From the NCBI RefSeq assembly GCF_900112335.1, contig NZ_FOLG01000023.1:1-49959 (forward strand): 49,959 nucleotides of DNA, given 5' to 3'. The position numbers were made by a program, and so were the translations under genes. The notes beneath the pieces were generated by a model, which did no database searches, was not told where the DNA came from, and saw nothing but the letters and a program-made list of their open reading frames with translations. Positions 9,068 to 18,890 of this stretch are shown here, one piece after another (the first letter of the stretch is position 1; each line of letters starts with the position of its first letter). This stretch comes from Tropicimonas isoalkanivorans. Its GTDB lineage: Bacteria; Pseudomonadota; Alphaproteobacteria; Rhodobacterales; Rhodobacteraceae.

Positions 9068-9161
9068 TGTCGTCGCAGGAGACATTTGAGGCAGGTCATG
9101 GTGGCCCGCATTTGCGGAGCCTAGAGTCGCCGCAGATTAGAATACCCCGGAGGCGGGCCAA

Positions 9162-9998
9162 ATGGCTTACAAATCTATTCTTACCGTCGTCACGAGCAGC
9201 GACATCGCCGCCTCGGCGTTGGAGGGCGCTGCGGAGATGGCGAACAACCAGGACGCACATCTCGACATCCTCTCGCTGGGGATCGACCACTCGACGCCCG
9301 GCTACTACTATGCAGGCACGAATGCGCTGATCGAACAGGCCACGCTGGATCGGGCGCGTGAGGAGGCGGAGCAGATCGACATTGCCGTCGGCGCCGCCAT
9401 GGAAGGCGCCGCCTGCCGGTGGGCGAGCGATGCCGCGCTCGCGCAGATCGGAACGATCCAGAACCTCGTCGGCAACCGGGCGCGGTTTGCCGATCTGGTA
9501 GTTCTGCCCAAACCCTATGGCGAGAGCAGGGGAATTGCCGACGAAGCCGTGCTGGAAGCCGCGCTTTTCGCCGGAAACGTGCCGGTGCTCGTTCTGCCGC
9601 AAGGGAAACTGCCGCCACAATTCGCGAAAATCGTCATCGCCTGGAACCAGAGCGCGGAGGCGCTGGATGCGGTACGTGCCGCCCTGCCCCTTTTGCAACA
9701 GGCTCACTTGAGCAACATCGTCATCATCGACCCGCCGCGCCACAGCCCGGACCGCTCGGACCCGGGCGGGATGCTGTCGCAAATGCTGGCGCGTCACGGT
9801 GTTCGCGCGGAAATCTCGGTTGTCGCCGCAACCATGCCGCGAACGGCGGACGTGCTCGCGCGACATTGCGAGGACCAGCAGGCCGATCTTCTGGTGATGG
9901 GGGCCTACGGCCACTCGCGCTTCCGCGAGGCAATTATGGGCGGGGCCACGCGGGACACGTTGGAGGCGGCCAAGATCCCGGTTTTCATGAGCCATTGA
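9162..9998 (+). CDS. universal stress protein, tandem Usp domains
   Basis: A 278-residue cytoplasmic protein made of two UspA-like halves. The first (about residues 1-145) begins MAYKSILTVV and ends in VPVLVLPQG. The second (about 155-278) keeps the ATP-binding glycine pattern, GAYGHSRFREAIMGGATRDT near the C-terminus; the first half lacks it. Start: ATG after GGAGGCGGG. It is divergent from ccoN and shares the FNR-type box at 9054. Usp genes beside fnrL and cco clusters are common in Rhodobacterales, which suggests a role in low-oxygen adaptation, but no biochemical function can be read from the sequence. Confidence 0.9.
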   Translation: MAYKSILTVVTSSDIAASALEGAAEMANNQDAHLDILSLGIDHSTPGYYYAGTNALIEQATLDRAREEAEQIDIAVGAAMEGAACRWASDAALAQIGTIQNLVGNRARFADLVVLPKPYGESRGIADEAVLEAALFAGNVPVLVLPQGKLPPQFAKIVIAWNQSAEALDAVRAALPLLQQAHLSNIVIIDPPRHSPDRSDPGGMLSQMLARHGVRAEISVVAATMPRTADVLARHCEDQQADLLVMGAYGHSRFREAIMGGATRDTLEAAKIPVFMSH

Positions 9999-10021
9999 GG
10001 TCGAAACCAATTTCGGCCTAC

Positions 10022-10051
10022 GGGCGGTTTCCCCACGGAATCGCCCCGTTT
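10022..10051 (+). terminator. possible terminator between usp and fnrL
   Basis: An imperfect hairpin (GGGCG...TTCC, loop, GGAA..CGCCC) followed by CGTTTCCCC lies 24 bases after the usp stop. The two genes are convergent, so it may serve usp. The T run is short, so this is only a candidate. Confidence 0.4.
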
Positions 10052-10122
10052 CCCCATGATTTATCGGCAGAGACCCTTCGTGTAGCCCAAGCCCACGCGG
10101 CGGTTTCGACGTGTCGCATGCG

Positions 10123-10869
10123 TCAGACAGGCATGCCGCCGTCCGTATCGTCCCCGGTTTCCAGCATAAGGCGATCGAAGTCCGGCACCGAAACGTGACG
10201 TTTTCCAGCCAGTTGGATGACGCCCTCCCGCTTGAGCGCGGAAACCTGACGGCTGACCGTTTCCAGCGTCAGCCCAAGGTAATCGGCCATCGCCTCCCGC
10301 GTCAGCGGCAGGTCGAACTCCATCCGGCCAGAGGGAACACCGCGTGTCAGCGAGGCGTCACGGCGGGCAATGATGGCCAACAGGCTCGCGATCTTCTCCC
10401 GCGCGGTCTTGCGGCCAAGCAGGAGCATCCACTCGCGCGCCGCGTCCAGTTCGTCCAGCGTCATTTCCAGCAGGCGCTGCGCGATGTGGGGTGTTGATCG
10501 CATCAATTCTTCGAACGGACGGCGGCGGAAGCAGCACATCACCACCTCGGTGGTGGCGGTCACATCATAGCTCGCCACCTCGCGCCCGGGCCGCCCCATG
10601 AAATCCGAGGGGAGAAGCAGCCCGACCATCTGGGTCCGACCGTCCTCCAGCGTCTGGCTCAGGGTGGCAATGCCGCTAACCATTGTGGCAACGAAATCCA
10701 GCTTGTCGCCCGTCCATGCGATGGTTTGCCCGGCCTCGAACGACCTGTAATATTTCATTTCCTCGAGTTGGTCCAACTCGGGGGCCTCGCAGCGTGCACA
10801 AACGGCCCGGTGCCGGATGGGGCAATCCGCACAATCCACGTGGGTCAGTTCGATTTCCTGCATCTCCAT
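10123..10869 (-). CDS. fnrL: oxygen-sensing Crp/FNR-family regulator FnrL
   Basis: A 248-residue transcription factor. The N-terminus carries Cys13, Cys16, Cys24 and Cys27, and Cys112/Cys113 (VMCCFRRR) lie in the effector domain, giving the ligands for an oxygen-labile [4Fe-4S] cluster. A cNMP-binding-like beta-barrel is followed by a helix-turn-helix near residues 182-212 (REAMADYLGLTLETVSRQVS). Its recognition helix has E-T-V-S-R, the FNR-type reading head for TTGAT. It is the evident regulator of the four FNR boxes in this window. One box lies only 16 bases upstream of its own ATG, where bound protein would block RNA polymerase, so negative autoregulation is likely. Confidence 0.95.
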   Translation of the reverse strand: MEMQEIELTHVDCADCPIRHRAVCARCEAPELDQLEEMKYYRSFEAGQTIAWTGDKLDFVATMVSGIATLSQTLEDGRTQMVGLLLPSDFMGRPGREVASYDVTATTEVVMCCFRRRPFEELMRSTPHIAQRLLEMTLDELDAAREWMLLLGRKTAREKIASLLAIIARRDASLTRGVPSGRMEFDLPLTREAMADYLGLTLETVSRQVSALKREGVIQLAGKRHVSVPDFDRLMLETGDDTDGGMPV

Positions 10870-10884
10870 CCGCGCGCACCAATC

Positions 10885-10898
10885 TTGATCTCAATCAA
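10885..10898. promoter_or_regulatory. FNR box between fnrL and hemN
   Basis: TTGATCTCAATCAA is a perfect FNR consensus. Its centre (10891.5) is 42 bases upstream of the hemN ATG and 22 bases upstream of the fnrL ATG. That geometry fits activation of hemN from a start at or next to its ATG, and repression of fnrL. Confidence 0.85.
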
Positions 10899-10933
10899 GG
10901 TCCTCCCGGCGCCTCCTTCGTAAACGTAGGCGC

Positions 10934-12289
10934 ATGAACACCATACCGCAACTTGCGAAACTTGGGCTCTTTGACGCCCGGGTCCCTCGCTATACCAGCT
11001 ATCCGACCGCCCCGCACTTCAAGAATGATGTGCGTCCCGGCCATTTCGCCGCCTGGGTCAGATCCCTGCCCCGCGACTCAAGGGTGTCTCTATATATACA
11101 TATTCCTTTTTGTAGAAGGCTCTGCTGGTTCTGCGCCTGCCGGACCCAAGGCACGTCGAGCCTTTCGCCGGTTGCGGGATACCTAGAGACGCTCAAAGCA
11201 GAAATCTCTATGCTGGCGGAGGCCCTTCCAGAGGGCGTCAAACTGTCCGCGCTGCATTGGGGCGGCGGAACCCCGACTCTTCTCTCGGCAGAGATGATGA
11301 CCGATCTTGCCGAATCGGTGTTCCGGGCGGTCCCGATGGCCGAGGGTGGCGAGTTCTCGGTCGAAATCGACCCCAACGAGATAGATGATGCGCGACTTGA
11401 AGCGCTGGCCGCCGCCGGAATGACCCGCGCCTCCATCGGCGTGCAGGACTTCGACCCCGAAATCCAGAAGATCATCGGACGCGAGCAGAGCTTCGAAGTG
11501 ACCGAAGCCGCCGTGAACGCCATCCGCGCGCGTGGCGTCACGAGCCTGAACGCCGATATCCTCTACGGCTTGCCCCACCAGAACCGTGCGAAGATCACCG
11601 AGAGCGTCCAGAAGCTCTTGTCTCTCTCGCCGGACCGCGTCGCCCTCTATGGCTACGCGCATGTTCCCTGGATGGCACGCCGGCAGACGATGATCCCCTC
11701 GGACGCCCTGCCGACGCCAGAAGAACGGCTCGACCTGTTCGAGACGGCCCGGCGGCTTTTCGTCTGGGACGGCTACGACGAGATCGGCATCGACCACTTC
11801 GCGCGGAGCGGCGATTCAATGGCACAGGCGGCCCGCGACGGCACGCTGCGACGTAACTTCCAGGGTTACACGGTTGATCCGGCCCCGGCCCTCATCGGGC
11901 TCGGCGCTTCGGCGATCTCGCGTTTCCCGCAAGGCTACGCGCAGAACATGTCCGGAACGGGCGACTATACGAAGGCCATCCGCGAGGGACGGTTCGCGAC
12001 CGGCCGGGGACATGCCTTCGCCGGGCAGGATCTGATGCGGGCCCGGATGATCGAGACGTTGATGTGCAACTTCCGCATCGACCGCGAAGAGATCCTTAAG
12101 GACTGGGGCGGCAACACGGCCCTGCTGGACGATATGTTCGGCAAGGCGAAGGAGACGTTCGGCGACTTCGTGTCCCTCACCAAAACCGGACTGGCAATCC
12201 CGGAAGAAGGCCGTCCCTTGGCGAGGATTATTGCGCGCGCCTTCGACGCCTACGAAATGGACAAGGCCGGCCACAGCCACGCGATCTGA
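10934..12289 (+). CDS. hemN: oxygen-independent coproporphyrinogen III oxidase HemN
   Basis: A 451-residue radical-SAM enzyme that decarboxylates coproporphyrinogen III to protoporphyrinogen IX in haem synthesis without oxygen. The iron-sulfur motif is C-x3-C-x2-C at Cys60, Cys64 and Cys67 (IHIPFCRRLCWFCACR). Other family signatures are YTSYPTAPHF, LHWGGGTPTLL, ASIGVQDFDPEIQ and the HemN-specific C-terminal domain with EYTxDP-like NFQGYTVDP. The ATG has no good Shine-Dalgarno (only AGG). The FNR box is spaced so that transcription could start at the ATG, so the mRNA may be leaderless. It is convergent with yejF. Confidence 0.96.
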   Translation: MNTIPQLAKLGLFDARVPRYTSYPTAPHFKNDVRPGHFAAWVRSLPRDSRVSLYIHIPFCRRLCWFCACRTQGTSSLSPVAGYLETLKAEISMLAEALPEGVKLSALHWGGGTPTLLSAEMMTDLAESVFRAVPMAEGGEFSVEIDPNEIDDARLEALAAAGMTRASIGVQDFDPEIQKIIGREQSFEVTEAAVNAIRARGVTSLNADILYGLPHQNRAKITESVQKLLSLSPDRVALYGYAHVPWMARRQTMIPSDALPTPEERLDLFETARRLFVWDGYDEIGIDHFARSGDSMAQAARDGTLRRNFQGYTVDPAPALIGLGASAISRFPQGYAQNMSGTGDYTKAIREGRFATGRGHAFAGQDLMRARMIETLMCNFRIDREEILKDWGGNTALLDDMFGKAKETFGDFVSLTKTGLAIPEEGRPLARIIARAFDAYEMDKAGHSHAI

Positions 12290-12303
12290 CCGGCCACGCC
12301 GGT
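12289..12303. terminator. small hairpin between convergent hemN and yejF
   Basis: ACCGGC-CAC-GCCGGT forms a 6-bp stem exactly between the two stop codons. There is no T run on either strand, so it may end transcription weakly or not at all. Confidence 0.3.
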
Positions 12304-13919
12304 TAGGCCGAGCGCTCGATCTGGTCGTCGAGGTTGAATGCCGCCGCGATCAGGTCGCGCGTGTACTCCGTCTTTGGCTCCTGAAAAATCTCCTGCGCGA
12401 GGCCGCTCTCGAGGATATCGCCATTACGCATCACGATGACCTTATGGCTCAACGCGCGCACCACCCGCAGGTCGTGACTGATAAACAGGTAGGCAAGGCC
12501 ATGGTCCGCCTGCAACCGCCTCAACAGGTCCACGATCTGCACCTGCACAGTCATGTCGAGCGCCGAGGTCGGCTCGTCGAGCACCACCAGACGCGGACGC
12601 AGGATCATCGCCCGCGCGATCGCGATTCTTTGACGCTGACCCCCTGAAAACTCGTGCGGGTAGCGGTGCATGGTGGCCGGGTCGAGGCCGACCTCCACCA
12701 TGATGTCGTGCACCAATTCCCGCTTCGACCGGGCCCGGTCCACCCGGTGCACGCCCAGGCCCTCCGCAATGATCTGCTCCACGGTCATTCGCGGGCTCAG
12801 GCTGCCATACGGGTCTTGAAAGACGATCTGCATATGCTGGCGCAGGTCACGGAGTTGCCGTTGCGGCCGCCCCTGCACGTTCTCGCCCATGAAGACGACG
12901 GGTCCCTCGCTCGCAATGAGCCGCATGATAGCGAGCGCGAGGGTCGTCTTGCCAGATCCACTCTCCCCGACGATCCCCAGCGTCTCCCCCGCCCGGACAG
13001 ACAAAGTCGCCTCGTTGACCGCTTTCACGTACCCGACCGTGCGCCGCAGGAAGCCACGCTGGATCGGAAACCAGATGCGCAGATCTTCCGTGGCCACGAT
13101 CTCCTCCGGATCGCCTTCGATCGGAGCCATGATCCCCTTCGGTTCGGCAGCCAGCAACTTGCGCGTGTAGTCGTGCTTCGGGTTGGCAAAGATTTCCGCC
13201 GTCTGCCCGGTCTCGACGATCTCGCCGTCCTTCATTACGCATACCTTGTCGGCGATCCGGCGCACGATCCCCAGGTCGTGGGTGATGAACAGAAGGCTCA
13301 TGCCCTCGGCGGCCTTCAGCTCCGCCAGCAGCGCCAGGATCTGCGCCTGGATCGTCACGTCAAGCGCTGTGGTCGGCTCGTCGGCGATCAGCAACTCAGG
13401 CCCGTTTGCCAGCGCCATTGCAATCATGACGCGTTGCCGTTGACCGCCTGAGAGCTGGTGGGGATAGGCGCCCAGCCGGGTTTCCGGGTCCCGAATCCCG
13501 ACCTTGTGCAAGAGTTCTAGAACCCGCCTGCGCGCCTCCTCACCCACGACGCTCTGATGCAGCGCGATGGACTCGGTCAGCTGTTTCTCCAGCGTGTGCA
13601 GGGGGTTGAGGGAAGTCATCGGCTCCTGGAAGATGAAGCTGATGTCGTTGCCGCGCACATCCCTCAACGCCTTTTCTGGCGCCCCAACCATCTGCCGGCC
13701 GTTATAGGTGATCGACCCCGCAATGGTGGCATTGTCTCCCAACAGACTGACCGTCGAAAGCGCAGTCACCGACTTGCCAGAGCCGGACTCGCCCACGAGC
13801 GCCACAGTCTCGCCCTTGCCCACGCGGAAAGACACGCCCTTGACCGCCGGGATATCCCGGCCGTCCTGCCGGAAGGTCACGCGCAGATCGCGCACCTCCA
13901 GAAGACTCGGCTCAGCCAT
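12303..13919 (-). CDS. yejF: peptide ABC transporter ATPase YejF (two nucleotide-binding domains)
   Basis: A 538-residue fusion of two ABC ATPase domains that powers a Yej-type oligopeptide importer. Domain 1 has Walker [10 protein letters not shown], signature LSGGQRQRV and Walker B LLIADEPT. Domain 2 repeats these as [18 protein letters not shown] and LVVLDEPT. I chose the ATG at 13919 ([12 protein letters not shown]), after GGGAGGGATC; the frame stays open for 46 more codons, but those read as non-coding. It is the last gene of yejABEF and is separated from yejE by an unusual 138-base gap. Confidence 0.93.
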   Translation of the reverse strand: MAEPSLLEVRDLRVTFRQDGRDIPAVKGVSFRVGKGETVALVGESGSGKSVTALSTVSLLGDNATIAGSITYNGRQMVGAPEKALRDVRGNDISFIFQEPMTSLNPLHTLEKQLTESIALHQSVVGEEARRRVLELLHKVGIRDPETRLGAYPHQLSGGQRQRVMIAMALANGPELLIADEPTTALDVTIQAQILALLAELKAAEGMSLLFITHDLGIVRRIADKVCVMKDGEIVETGQTAEIFANPKHDYTRKLLAAEPKGIMAPIEGDPEEIVATEDLRIWFPIQRGFLRRTVGYVKAVNEATLSVRAGETLGIVGESGSGKTTLALAIMRLIASEGPVVFMGENVQGRPQRQLRDLRQHMQIVFQDPYGSLSPRMTVEQIIAEGLGVHRVDRARSKRELVHDIMVEVGLDPATMHRYPHEFSGGQRQRIAIARAMILRPRLVVLDEPTSALDMTVQVQIVDLLRRLQADHGLAYLFISHDLRVVRALSHKVIVMRNGDILESGLAQEIFQEPKTEYTRDLIAAAFNLDDQIERSA

Positions 13920-14057
13920 GATCCCTCCCCCCAGGCGCGTGAGCGACGCCCCGGACTTCTTGTGTCTTGAAATATCCTCGGGGGGAGCGGCCCGGACCGT
14001 GTCCGGGGTGCGCGTGGGGCAGACGGCCCCCCGGCCTATGGGTGTCGCAAGGGCCAA
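13920..14057 (-). other. yejE-yejF intercistronic gap with palindrome and possible dispersed motif
   Basis: On the minus strand this gap holds CCCGGAC-ACG-GTCCGGG (13991-14007), directly followed by a stretch reading CCCCCGAGGATATTTCAAGA and continuing ACACAAGAAG. From memory, sequences of the form GAGGATATTT..AAGAAGAAG are scattered between genes in many Rhodobacteraceae. I found no second copy in this window. No gene is visible here. Confidence 0.5.
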
Positions 14058-15218
14058 TCATTGGAACGTCTTCCGCGGGTCAAACGCATCCCGGACCCCT
14101 TCGAAGATGAAAACCAGCAGCGACAACATCGCCGCGAAGACGAAGAACGCCGTGAATGCAAGCCACGGAGCCTGCAGGTTCTGTTTGGCCTGCAGCGTGA
14201 GCTCACCCAGGGAGGGCGCCGAGGACGGCAAGCCAAATCCGAGAAAGTCCAGCGAGGCGAGTGTCCCGATGGTGGCGGTGACGATAAAGGGCAGCATGGT
14301 CAGCGTCGCCACCATGGCGTTGGGCAGCATGTGGCGGAACATGATCGTCCAGTTGGAGACGCCAAGCGCCTTCGCAGCGCGGACGTATTCCAGGTTTCGC
14401 GCCCTGAGGAACTCCGCCCGGACGACGCCCACGAGTGCGGGCCAGCCGAAGAGGATGGTGAGGAACGCCAACAGCCAGAAACTTCGGCCCAGAATCGCGA
14501 ACATGATGATGATGATGTAGAGCGACGGCGTCGACACCCAGATCTCGATGAACCGCTGGAAGACAAGATCGATCCAGCCGCCAAAGAAGCCTTGCACGGC
14601 GCCTGCAACGATGCCGATGATCGAGGCCGAGACCGTCACGATCAGCGTGAACAAGATCGAAAGCCGAAAGCCGTAGATCACCCGTGCCAGCACATCCCGC
14701 GTCGCGTCGTCCGTGCCGAGCCAGTGGTCTGAATCCGGAGGCGACGGTGCGGGGCCGTTCAAGTTGTTCGGCGTGTTGTAGCTGTATGGGATGATCGGCC
14801 AGACCATCCACCCAGCTACCACCTCTTCGCCATTGATCTCGGTTGCCCCGCCATCCACCTGCTCGATGACGCCCTCGGGGTCGTCGAAACAGTCCAGCAG
14901 GCCGCCGGAGACGATCAGGCATTGCACCTCCACGTCCCTGTAGACCGCCTCCGTCGGGAAGTCCCCGCCGAAGTCCGTCTCGGGATAAAAGTTGTGCACC
15001 GGAAAAAAGTAATCCCCGCGGTAATTGATGACGATCGGCCGGTCGTTCGCAAGAAACTCTGCAAAGAGCGACAGCACGAAAAGCACCGAGAAGATGATGA
15101 GCGACCAGTAGGCGCGGCGGTTCCGTTTGAAGTTGCGCCATCGGCGCTGGTTCAACGGTGACAGCCGCAGTATGCCTTTCCTGGGTCGGGCGGGTGTCTC
15201 GACAGCCTGATCGGTCAT
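14058..15218 (-). CDS. yejE: peptide ABC transporter permease YejE
   Basis: A 386-residue inner-membrane permease. An N-terminal helix (about residues 38-58) is followed by a periplasmic segment of about 110 residues. The binding-protein-dependent permease domain of about five helices comes next, with the EAA loop near EYVRAAKALGVSNWTIMFRH. The long insertion after the first helix is typical of YejE, as opposed to DppC/OppC, which are shorter. It begins 1 base after yejB and works with YejB, YejA and YejF. Confidence 0.92.
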   Translation of the reverse strand: MTDQAVETPARPRKGILRLSPLNQRRWRNFKRNRRAYWSLIIFSVLFVLSLFAEFLANDRPIVINYRGDYFFPVHNFYPETDFGGDFPTEAVYRDVEVQCLIVSGGLLDCFDDPEGVIEQVDGGATEINGEEVVAGWMVWPIIPYSYNTPNNLNGPAPSPPDSDHWLGTDDATRDVLARVIYGFRLSILFTLIVTVSASIIGIVAGAVQGFFGGWIDLVFQRFIEIWVSTPSLYIIIIMFAILGRSFWLLAFLTILFGWPALVGVVRAEFLRARNLEYVRAAKALGVSNWTIMFRHMLPNAMVATLTMLPFIVTATIGTLASLDFLGFGLPSSAPSLGELTLQAKQNLQAPWLAFTAFFVFAAMLSLLVFIFEGVRDAFDPRKTFQ

Positions 15219-15219
15219 G

Positions 15220-16302
15220 TCACACCTTCCGGCTTTCGAAGTCGATCCGTGGGTCGACGAGGACGTAGGTGAGATCCGAAATGATCCCGATCAGAAGCCC
15301 GATCAGCCCGAAGACGTAAAGCGTGCCGAAGACCACTGGATAGTCCCGCGCGACCGCCGCCTCGAAGCCCAGCCGGCCCAGTCCGTCGAGCGAGAAGATC
15401 GTCTCGATGATGATCGACGCGCCGAAAAACACGCTGAGGAAGGCGGCCGGAAAGCCCGCGATCACGATGAGCATGGCGTTGCGGAACACGTGGCCATAGA
15501 GCACGCGGGATTCGCTCAGGCCCTTGGCCTTGGCGGTGATGACATACTGCTTCTTGATCTCGTCTAGGAACGAATTCTTGGTCAGCAGCGTCAGCGTGGC
15601 GAAGCTGGAGATGGTGGAGGCGACGACCGGCAAAGTGATGTGCCAGAAATAGTCGCCAATCTTCCCCAGCAGACTCAACTCATGCCAGTTGTCTGAGGTG
15701 AGCCCCCGAAGCGGAAAGATCTGCCAGTAGGAGCCGCCAGCGAACAACACCAACAGCAGAATGGCGAACAGGAAGCCAGGGATCGCGTAGGCCACGATGA
15801 TGAAGCCGGACGTCCAGGTATCGAAGGACGATCCGTCCTTCACGGCCTTGCGGATGCCGAGCGGGATCGAGACGATATAGGCGATCAGCGTGGACCACAG
15901 CCCCAGCGAGATCGAGACCGGCATCTTCTCCAGCACCAGATCGACCACCGAAATGGAGCGAAAGTAGCTCTCCCCGAAGTCGAAGCGCAGATAGTTTCCC
16001 AGCATGGTCAGGAAGCGTTCCACCGGCGGTTTGTCGAAGCCGAACTCCTTTTCGAGCTGTTCGATGAATTCCGGCGGCAACCCGCGGGCACCAATGTAGT
16101 CCTCGTTGACGGTTTCCAGTTCCGCCCCGCTGCCGCCGTTGCCCGAGAAGCCCTCGAACACGTCGCCCTGCCCCTCGATCTGGGCAATGACCTGCTCGAT
16201 TGGTCCGCCGGGGACGAACTGCGTCAGGACGAAGTTGATTAGCATGATCCCGAACAGCGTCGGAACGATCAGCAGAAGCCTGCGGAGAAGATAGGCGCCC
16301 AT
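15220..16302 (-). CDS. yejB: peptide ABC transporter permease YejB
   Basis: A 360-residue permease partner of YejE. It starts with the first-helix signature of the DppB/OppB family ([20 protein letters not shown] and FVPGGPIEQ). The EAA loop is [20 protein letters not shown], and the family ending is [14 protein letters not shown] polar insertion (residues about 45-70, glycine- and glutamate-rich) is a YejB trait. It sits 1 base after yejA, so yejA, yejB and yejE are probably co-translated. Confidence 0.93.
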   Translation of the reverse strand: MGAYLLRRLLLIVPTLFGIMLINFVLTQFVPGGPIEQVIAQIEGQGDVFEGFSGNGGSGAELETVNEDYIGARGLPPEFIEQLEKEFGFDKPPVERFLTMLGNYLRFDFGESYFRSISVVDLVLEKMPVSISLGLWSTLIAYIVSIPLGIRKAVKDGSSFDTWTSGFIIVAYAIPGFLFAILLLVLFAGGSYWQIFPLRGLTSDNWHELSLLGKIGDYFWHITLPVVASTISSFATLTLLTKNSFLDEIKKQYVITAKAKGLSESRVLYGHVFRNAMLIVIAGFPAAFLSVFFGASIIIETIFSLDGLGRLGFEAAVARDYPVVFGTLYVFGLIGLLIGIISDLTYVLVDPRIDFESRKV

Positions 16303-16303
16303 A

Positions 16304-18196
16304 TCAGTTCAGCGCGCCCGCCTCTTTCAACGCCGCCGCCTTTTCCGGGTTCACCCACCAGTAGCTCAGGTATCCCAGATCGTACGGAGGCAAGGTCTCG
16401 GGGTGCTCGTACATGTCGTAGTAGGCCACCCAATAGTCCGGAATGTAGCCATCCGGCACGATGAAGAACTCGTAGCGCAGCGCCCTGTCGAGCGCCATGA
16501 GCGCCACGTCCGTTTCCTCCTGCGACTGCGCCTCGAAGGACGCCTCGATGATGGCGTCCACGAGGGGGCTGGCGAGACCCGCCGGGTTGAACAGGCTGAA
16601 CTCTGCCTCGCGAGAGCCGTACATCTGGCTAAGTCCCCCGCCGGTGGACAGGAAGGCGCCGTAGCGTGTGGAATACAGCATGTCGTAGTCGCGATCCCGC
16701 TGGCGCAGGGTGTATTGGGACGGATCGACCTTTTCGTAGCTTGCCTGAACGCCGATCTGTTTGAGGTTCTTCACGAAGATTTCGTGCATTGCCTCCACCG
16801 AACTCTCGATATTCGTCGGAATCAGCATGTTGACCCGCAACTCTTGCCCGTCGGCGTTACGGCGCACACCGTCGGAACCGGTGGTCCAGCCGGCCTCCTC
16901 CAGCAACCGGGAAGCCGACCGCAGATTGCGGCGGTCCCCAACCCGATCGGCATCGGATTCGTGCGCGACGGGCACGGGGTCCGCCAACAGGTCGTCGGGC
17001 ACCACATCGCCGAGTGACTCCAGAAACGCCAACTCTTCGCCTTCCGGTACACCTTGTGCCTCGACATGGGTCCCCTGAACGAACGACGATCGCGGCGCAT
17101 AGAGCCCGTACCGAAGCGCCTGGTTGCTCCACTCGAAGTTGAAGGCGAGCGCTATGGCTTGCCGCACGCGCTTGTCCTGAAACTGCGGCTTGGCAAGGTT
17201 GAAGACAAAGCCGGTCGGGTTCGGCGGGCTGCCGTCGGCGATTTCCTCCAGCTTGACCACGCCCTTCTTCACCTTCGGGAAGTCGTAGGAGGTGGCCCAC
17301 AGCTTCGGGTCCGTCTCCACGCGGAAAGTGTATTCACCGGCCTTGAAGGCCTCGAACAACGCCGTCTGGTCCGAGAAATACTCCACGCGGATTGTGTCGT
17401 AGTTGTTCCGGCCGCGGTTGAAGGGGATGTCCGCGCCCCAGTAGTCCTCCCGCCGTTTGTAAACGATCCGGCGGTTCACGTCGTAGCTTTCCAGCTTGTA
17501 CGGACCGGAGCCGACGGCCACCTCTAGCCGCGGCTCATCAAGGCGACGCGAGGAATCGGCTTCGAACCAGGCCTTCGAAAAGACCGGCGTGGAGCCCACG
17601 GTCTCAATGCGCGAGCGCTTGGATTCCTCGGGATTGAAAGTGAATTTCACAGTGTGCTCGTCCAGCGCCTCGGCGCTGTCGACCATGCGATCGACGGCCT
17701 GCGCATATGAGGGCAGGCCCTGCGTGATGAAGAGCGTGTGGGAGTAGACCACATCCTCCGCCTTGACCGGTGTGCCGTCCCAGAAGGTCGCCTCCGGCCG
17801 CAGGTGGAAGATAACCCAGGACTTGTCCGCGGCGTATTCGAGGCTTTCGGCGAGGATGCCGTAATACTGCCCCACGCTGTCCTCGGTGGACTCGATGAGC
17901 TGATCGTACTGCAACGTGGTCAGCGCACCGGCGCGACCCTTGCGGGAATAGGGATTAAGACTGTCGAAGGTTCCCGATGCGCCCAGCACCAATTCCCCGC
18001 CCTTGGGTGCGTCCGGATTTACGAAATCGAAATTCTGGTAGTCCGGCGGATAGTCGAGCTCGCCGAAATAGGAATAGCCGTGGGACGTGATGATTTCTTC
18101 GCTATCCTGCGCCGTGGCCGCACAGGCCGTGGCCAGCGCCGCTCCGGCGAGAATAGCGCGCGCCATCGTTCCGGCATTCCGAATTCGCATAGGCAA
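16304..18196 (-). CDS. yejA: periplasmic peptide-binding protein YejA
   Basis: A 630-residue family 5 solute-binding protein. The signal peptide is clear (basic start, hydrophobic [13 protein letters not shown], likely cleavage after ATAQ). Then come the family features GEPxYP-like [33 protein letters not shown], the [20 protein letters not shown] signature and a C-terminal lobe ending [13 protein letters not shown]. It delivers peptides to YejBE; in enterobacteria the same system imports peptides and microcin C. It is the first gene of the yej operon. The 172 bases upstream lead to the cytochrome c gene terminator. Confidence 0.93.
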   Translation of the reverse strand: MPMRIRNAGTMARAILAGAALATACAATAQDSEEIITSHGYSYFGELDYPPDYQNFDFVNPDAPKGGELVLGASGTFDSLNPYSRKGRAGALTTLQYDQLIESTEDSVGQYYGILAESLEYAADKSWVIFHLRPEATFWDGTPVKAEDVVYSHTLFITQGLPSYAQAVDRMVDSAEALDEHTVKFTFNPEESKRSRIETVGSTPVFSKAWFEADSSRRLDEPRLEVAVGSGPYKLESYDVNRRIVYKRREDYWGADIPFNRGRNNYDTIRVEYFSDQTALFEAFKAGEYTFRVETDPKLWATSYDFPKVKKGVVKLEEIADGSPPNPTGFVFNLAKPQFQDKRVRQAIALAFNFEWSNQALRYGLYAPRSSFVQGTHVEAQGVPEGEELAFLESLGDVVPDDLLADPVPVAHESDADRVGDRRNLRSASRLLEEAGWTTGSDGVRRNADGQELRVNMLIPTNIESSVEAMHEIFVKNLKQIGVQASYEKVDPSQYTLRQRDRDYDMLYSTRYGAFLSTGGGLSQMYGSREAEFSLFNPAGLASPLVDAIIEASFEAQSQEETDVALMALDRALRYEFFIVPDGYIPDYWVAYYDMYEHPETLPPYDLGYLSYWWVNPEKAAALKEAGALN

Positions 18197-18293
18197 GTCC
18201 CTCTGAAGGCTGTTTCCGTCCGACTTCCTTGTCGAACTACCTATCTATGCGGCGCGCCGATGTTCAAGTTGCGATTGCGTGACAGCCCGTGAA

Positions 18294-18336
18294 CCCAAAA
18301 GATTCGGGCCGCCACCCCTCCCCAGGGCGGCGGCCC
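18294..18336 (-). terminator. terminator of the cytochrome c gene
   Basis: On the minus strand, after the cytochrome stop, GGGCCGCCGCCC pairs with GGGTGGCGGCCC around a loop of about 7 bases. It is followed by GAATCTTTTGGG. Confidence 0.75.
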
Positions 18337-18368
18337 GCACTTTGAACACGCACACAAGGGCGCGAAGT

Positions 18369-18890
18369 TCAGCTTCCGGTGCTTTGGAGATAGGCGATGA
18401 TATCCGCGCGATCTTCGGCCTTCTTGAAGCCCGCGAAGGACATCTTGGTACCCGGGGCGTAGCCCTTCGGATTTTCCAGGAACCCGTTGAGGTTTTCAGG
18501 TGTCCAGACGTCCGCAACCGCTTCCAGAGCGCCTGAGTAGGCAAAGTCCGGAACCGAATCCACCTCCCGGCCAACGACGTTGTGCAGGGTTGGTCCGGTC
18601 TTGTTCACGCCGGGGTCGAGCACGTGGCACGCTTGGCACTTCTTGAAGAGCTTCTCGCCGCTCCCTGCGTCCGCGTTTGCCAGCAGCTCGCCGAAATCGA
18701 CCTCTTCCGCCGGCTCCGCGCTCGCTTCCTCGCCGCCCGTCGAGATGATATAGGCCTGCGCCGTCTCGTCGCCGTGTCCGCCGCCACCGACGTGAAACAG
18801 CGATTCAGCGGCCCAGACGCCGAGCAGAAAAACCAGAAGAGAGCCGCACAGGGCGCCGACGATCTTTGTGAGAGTCATCGTGTCGAACAT
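18369..18890 (-). CDS. cycM: membrane-anchored cytochrome c (CycM/c552 type)
   Basis: A 173-residue class I cytochrome c on an uncleaved N-terminal anchor (residues about 7-28, LTKIVGALCGSLLVFLLGVW). A Gly/His/Glu-rich linker leads to the haem domain. The haem site is CQACH (Cys85-His89) and the sixth ligand is the Met in GTKMSFAGF. The start MFDTMTLTK resembles Paracoccus CycM, and a GGCGGGAT lies before it; the frame is open further upstream but without support. Such cytochromes carry electrons from the bc1 complex to terminal oxidases, and here the cbb3 oxidase is a plausible acceptor. It is divergent from pheA. Confidence 0.88.
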   Translation of the reverse strand: MFDTMTLTKIVGALCGSLLVFLLGVWAAESLFHVGGGGHGDETAQAYIISTGGEEASAEPAEEVDFGELLANADAGSGEKLFKKCQACHVLDPGVNKTGPTLHNVVGREVDSVPDFAYSGALEAVADVWTPENLNGFLENPKGYAPGTKMSFAGFKKAEDRADIIAYLQSTGS

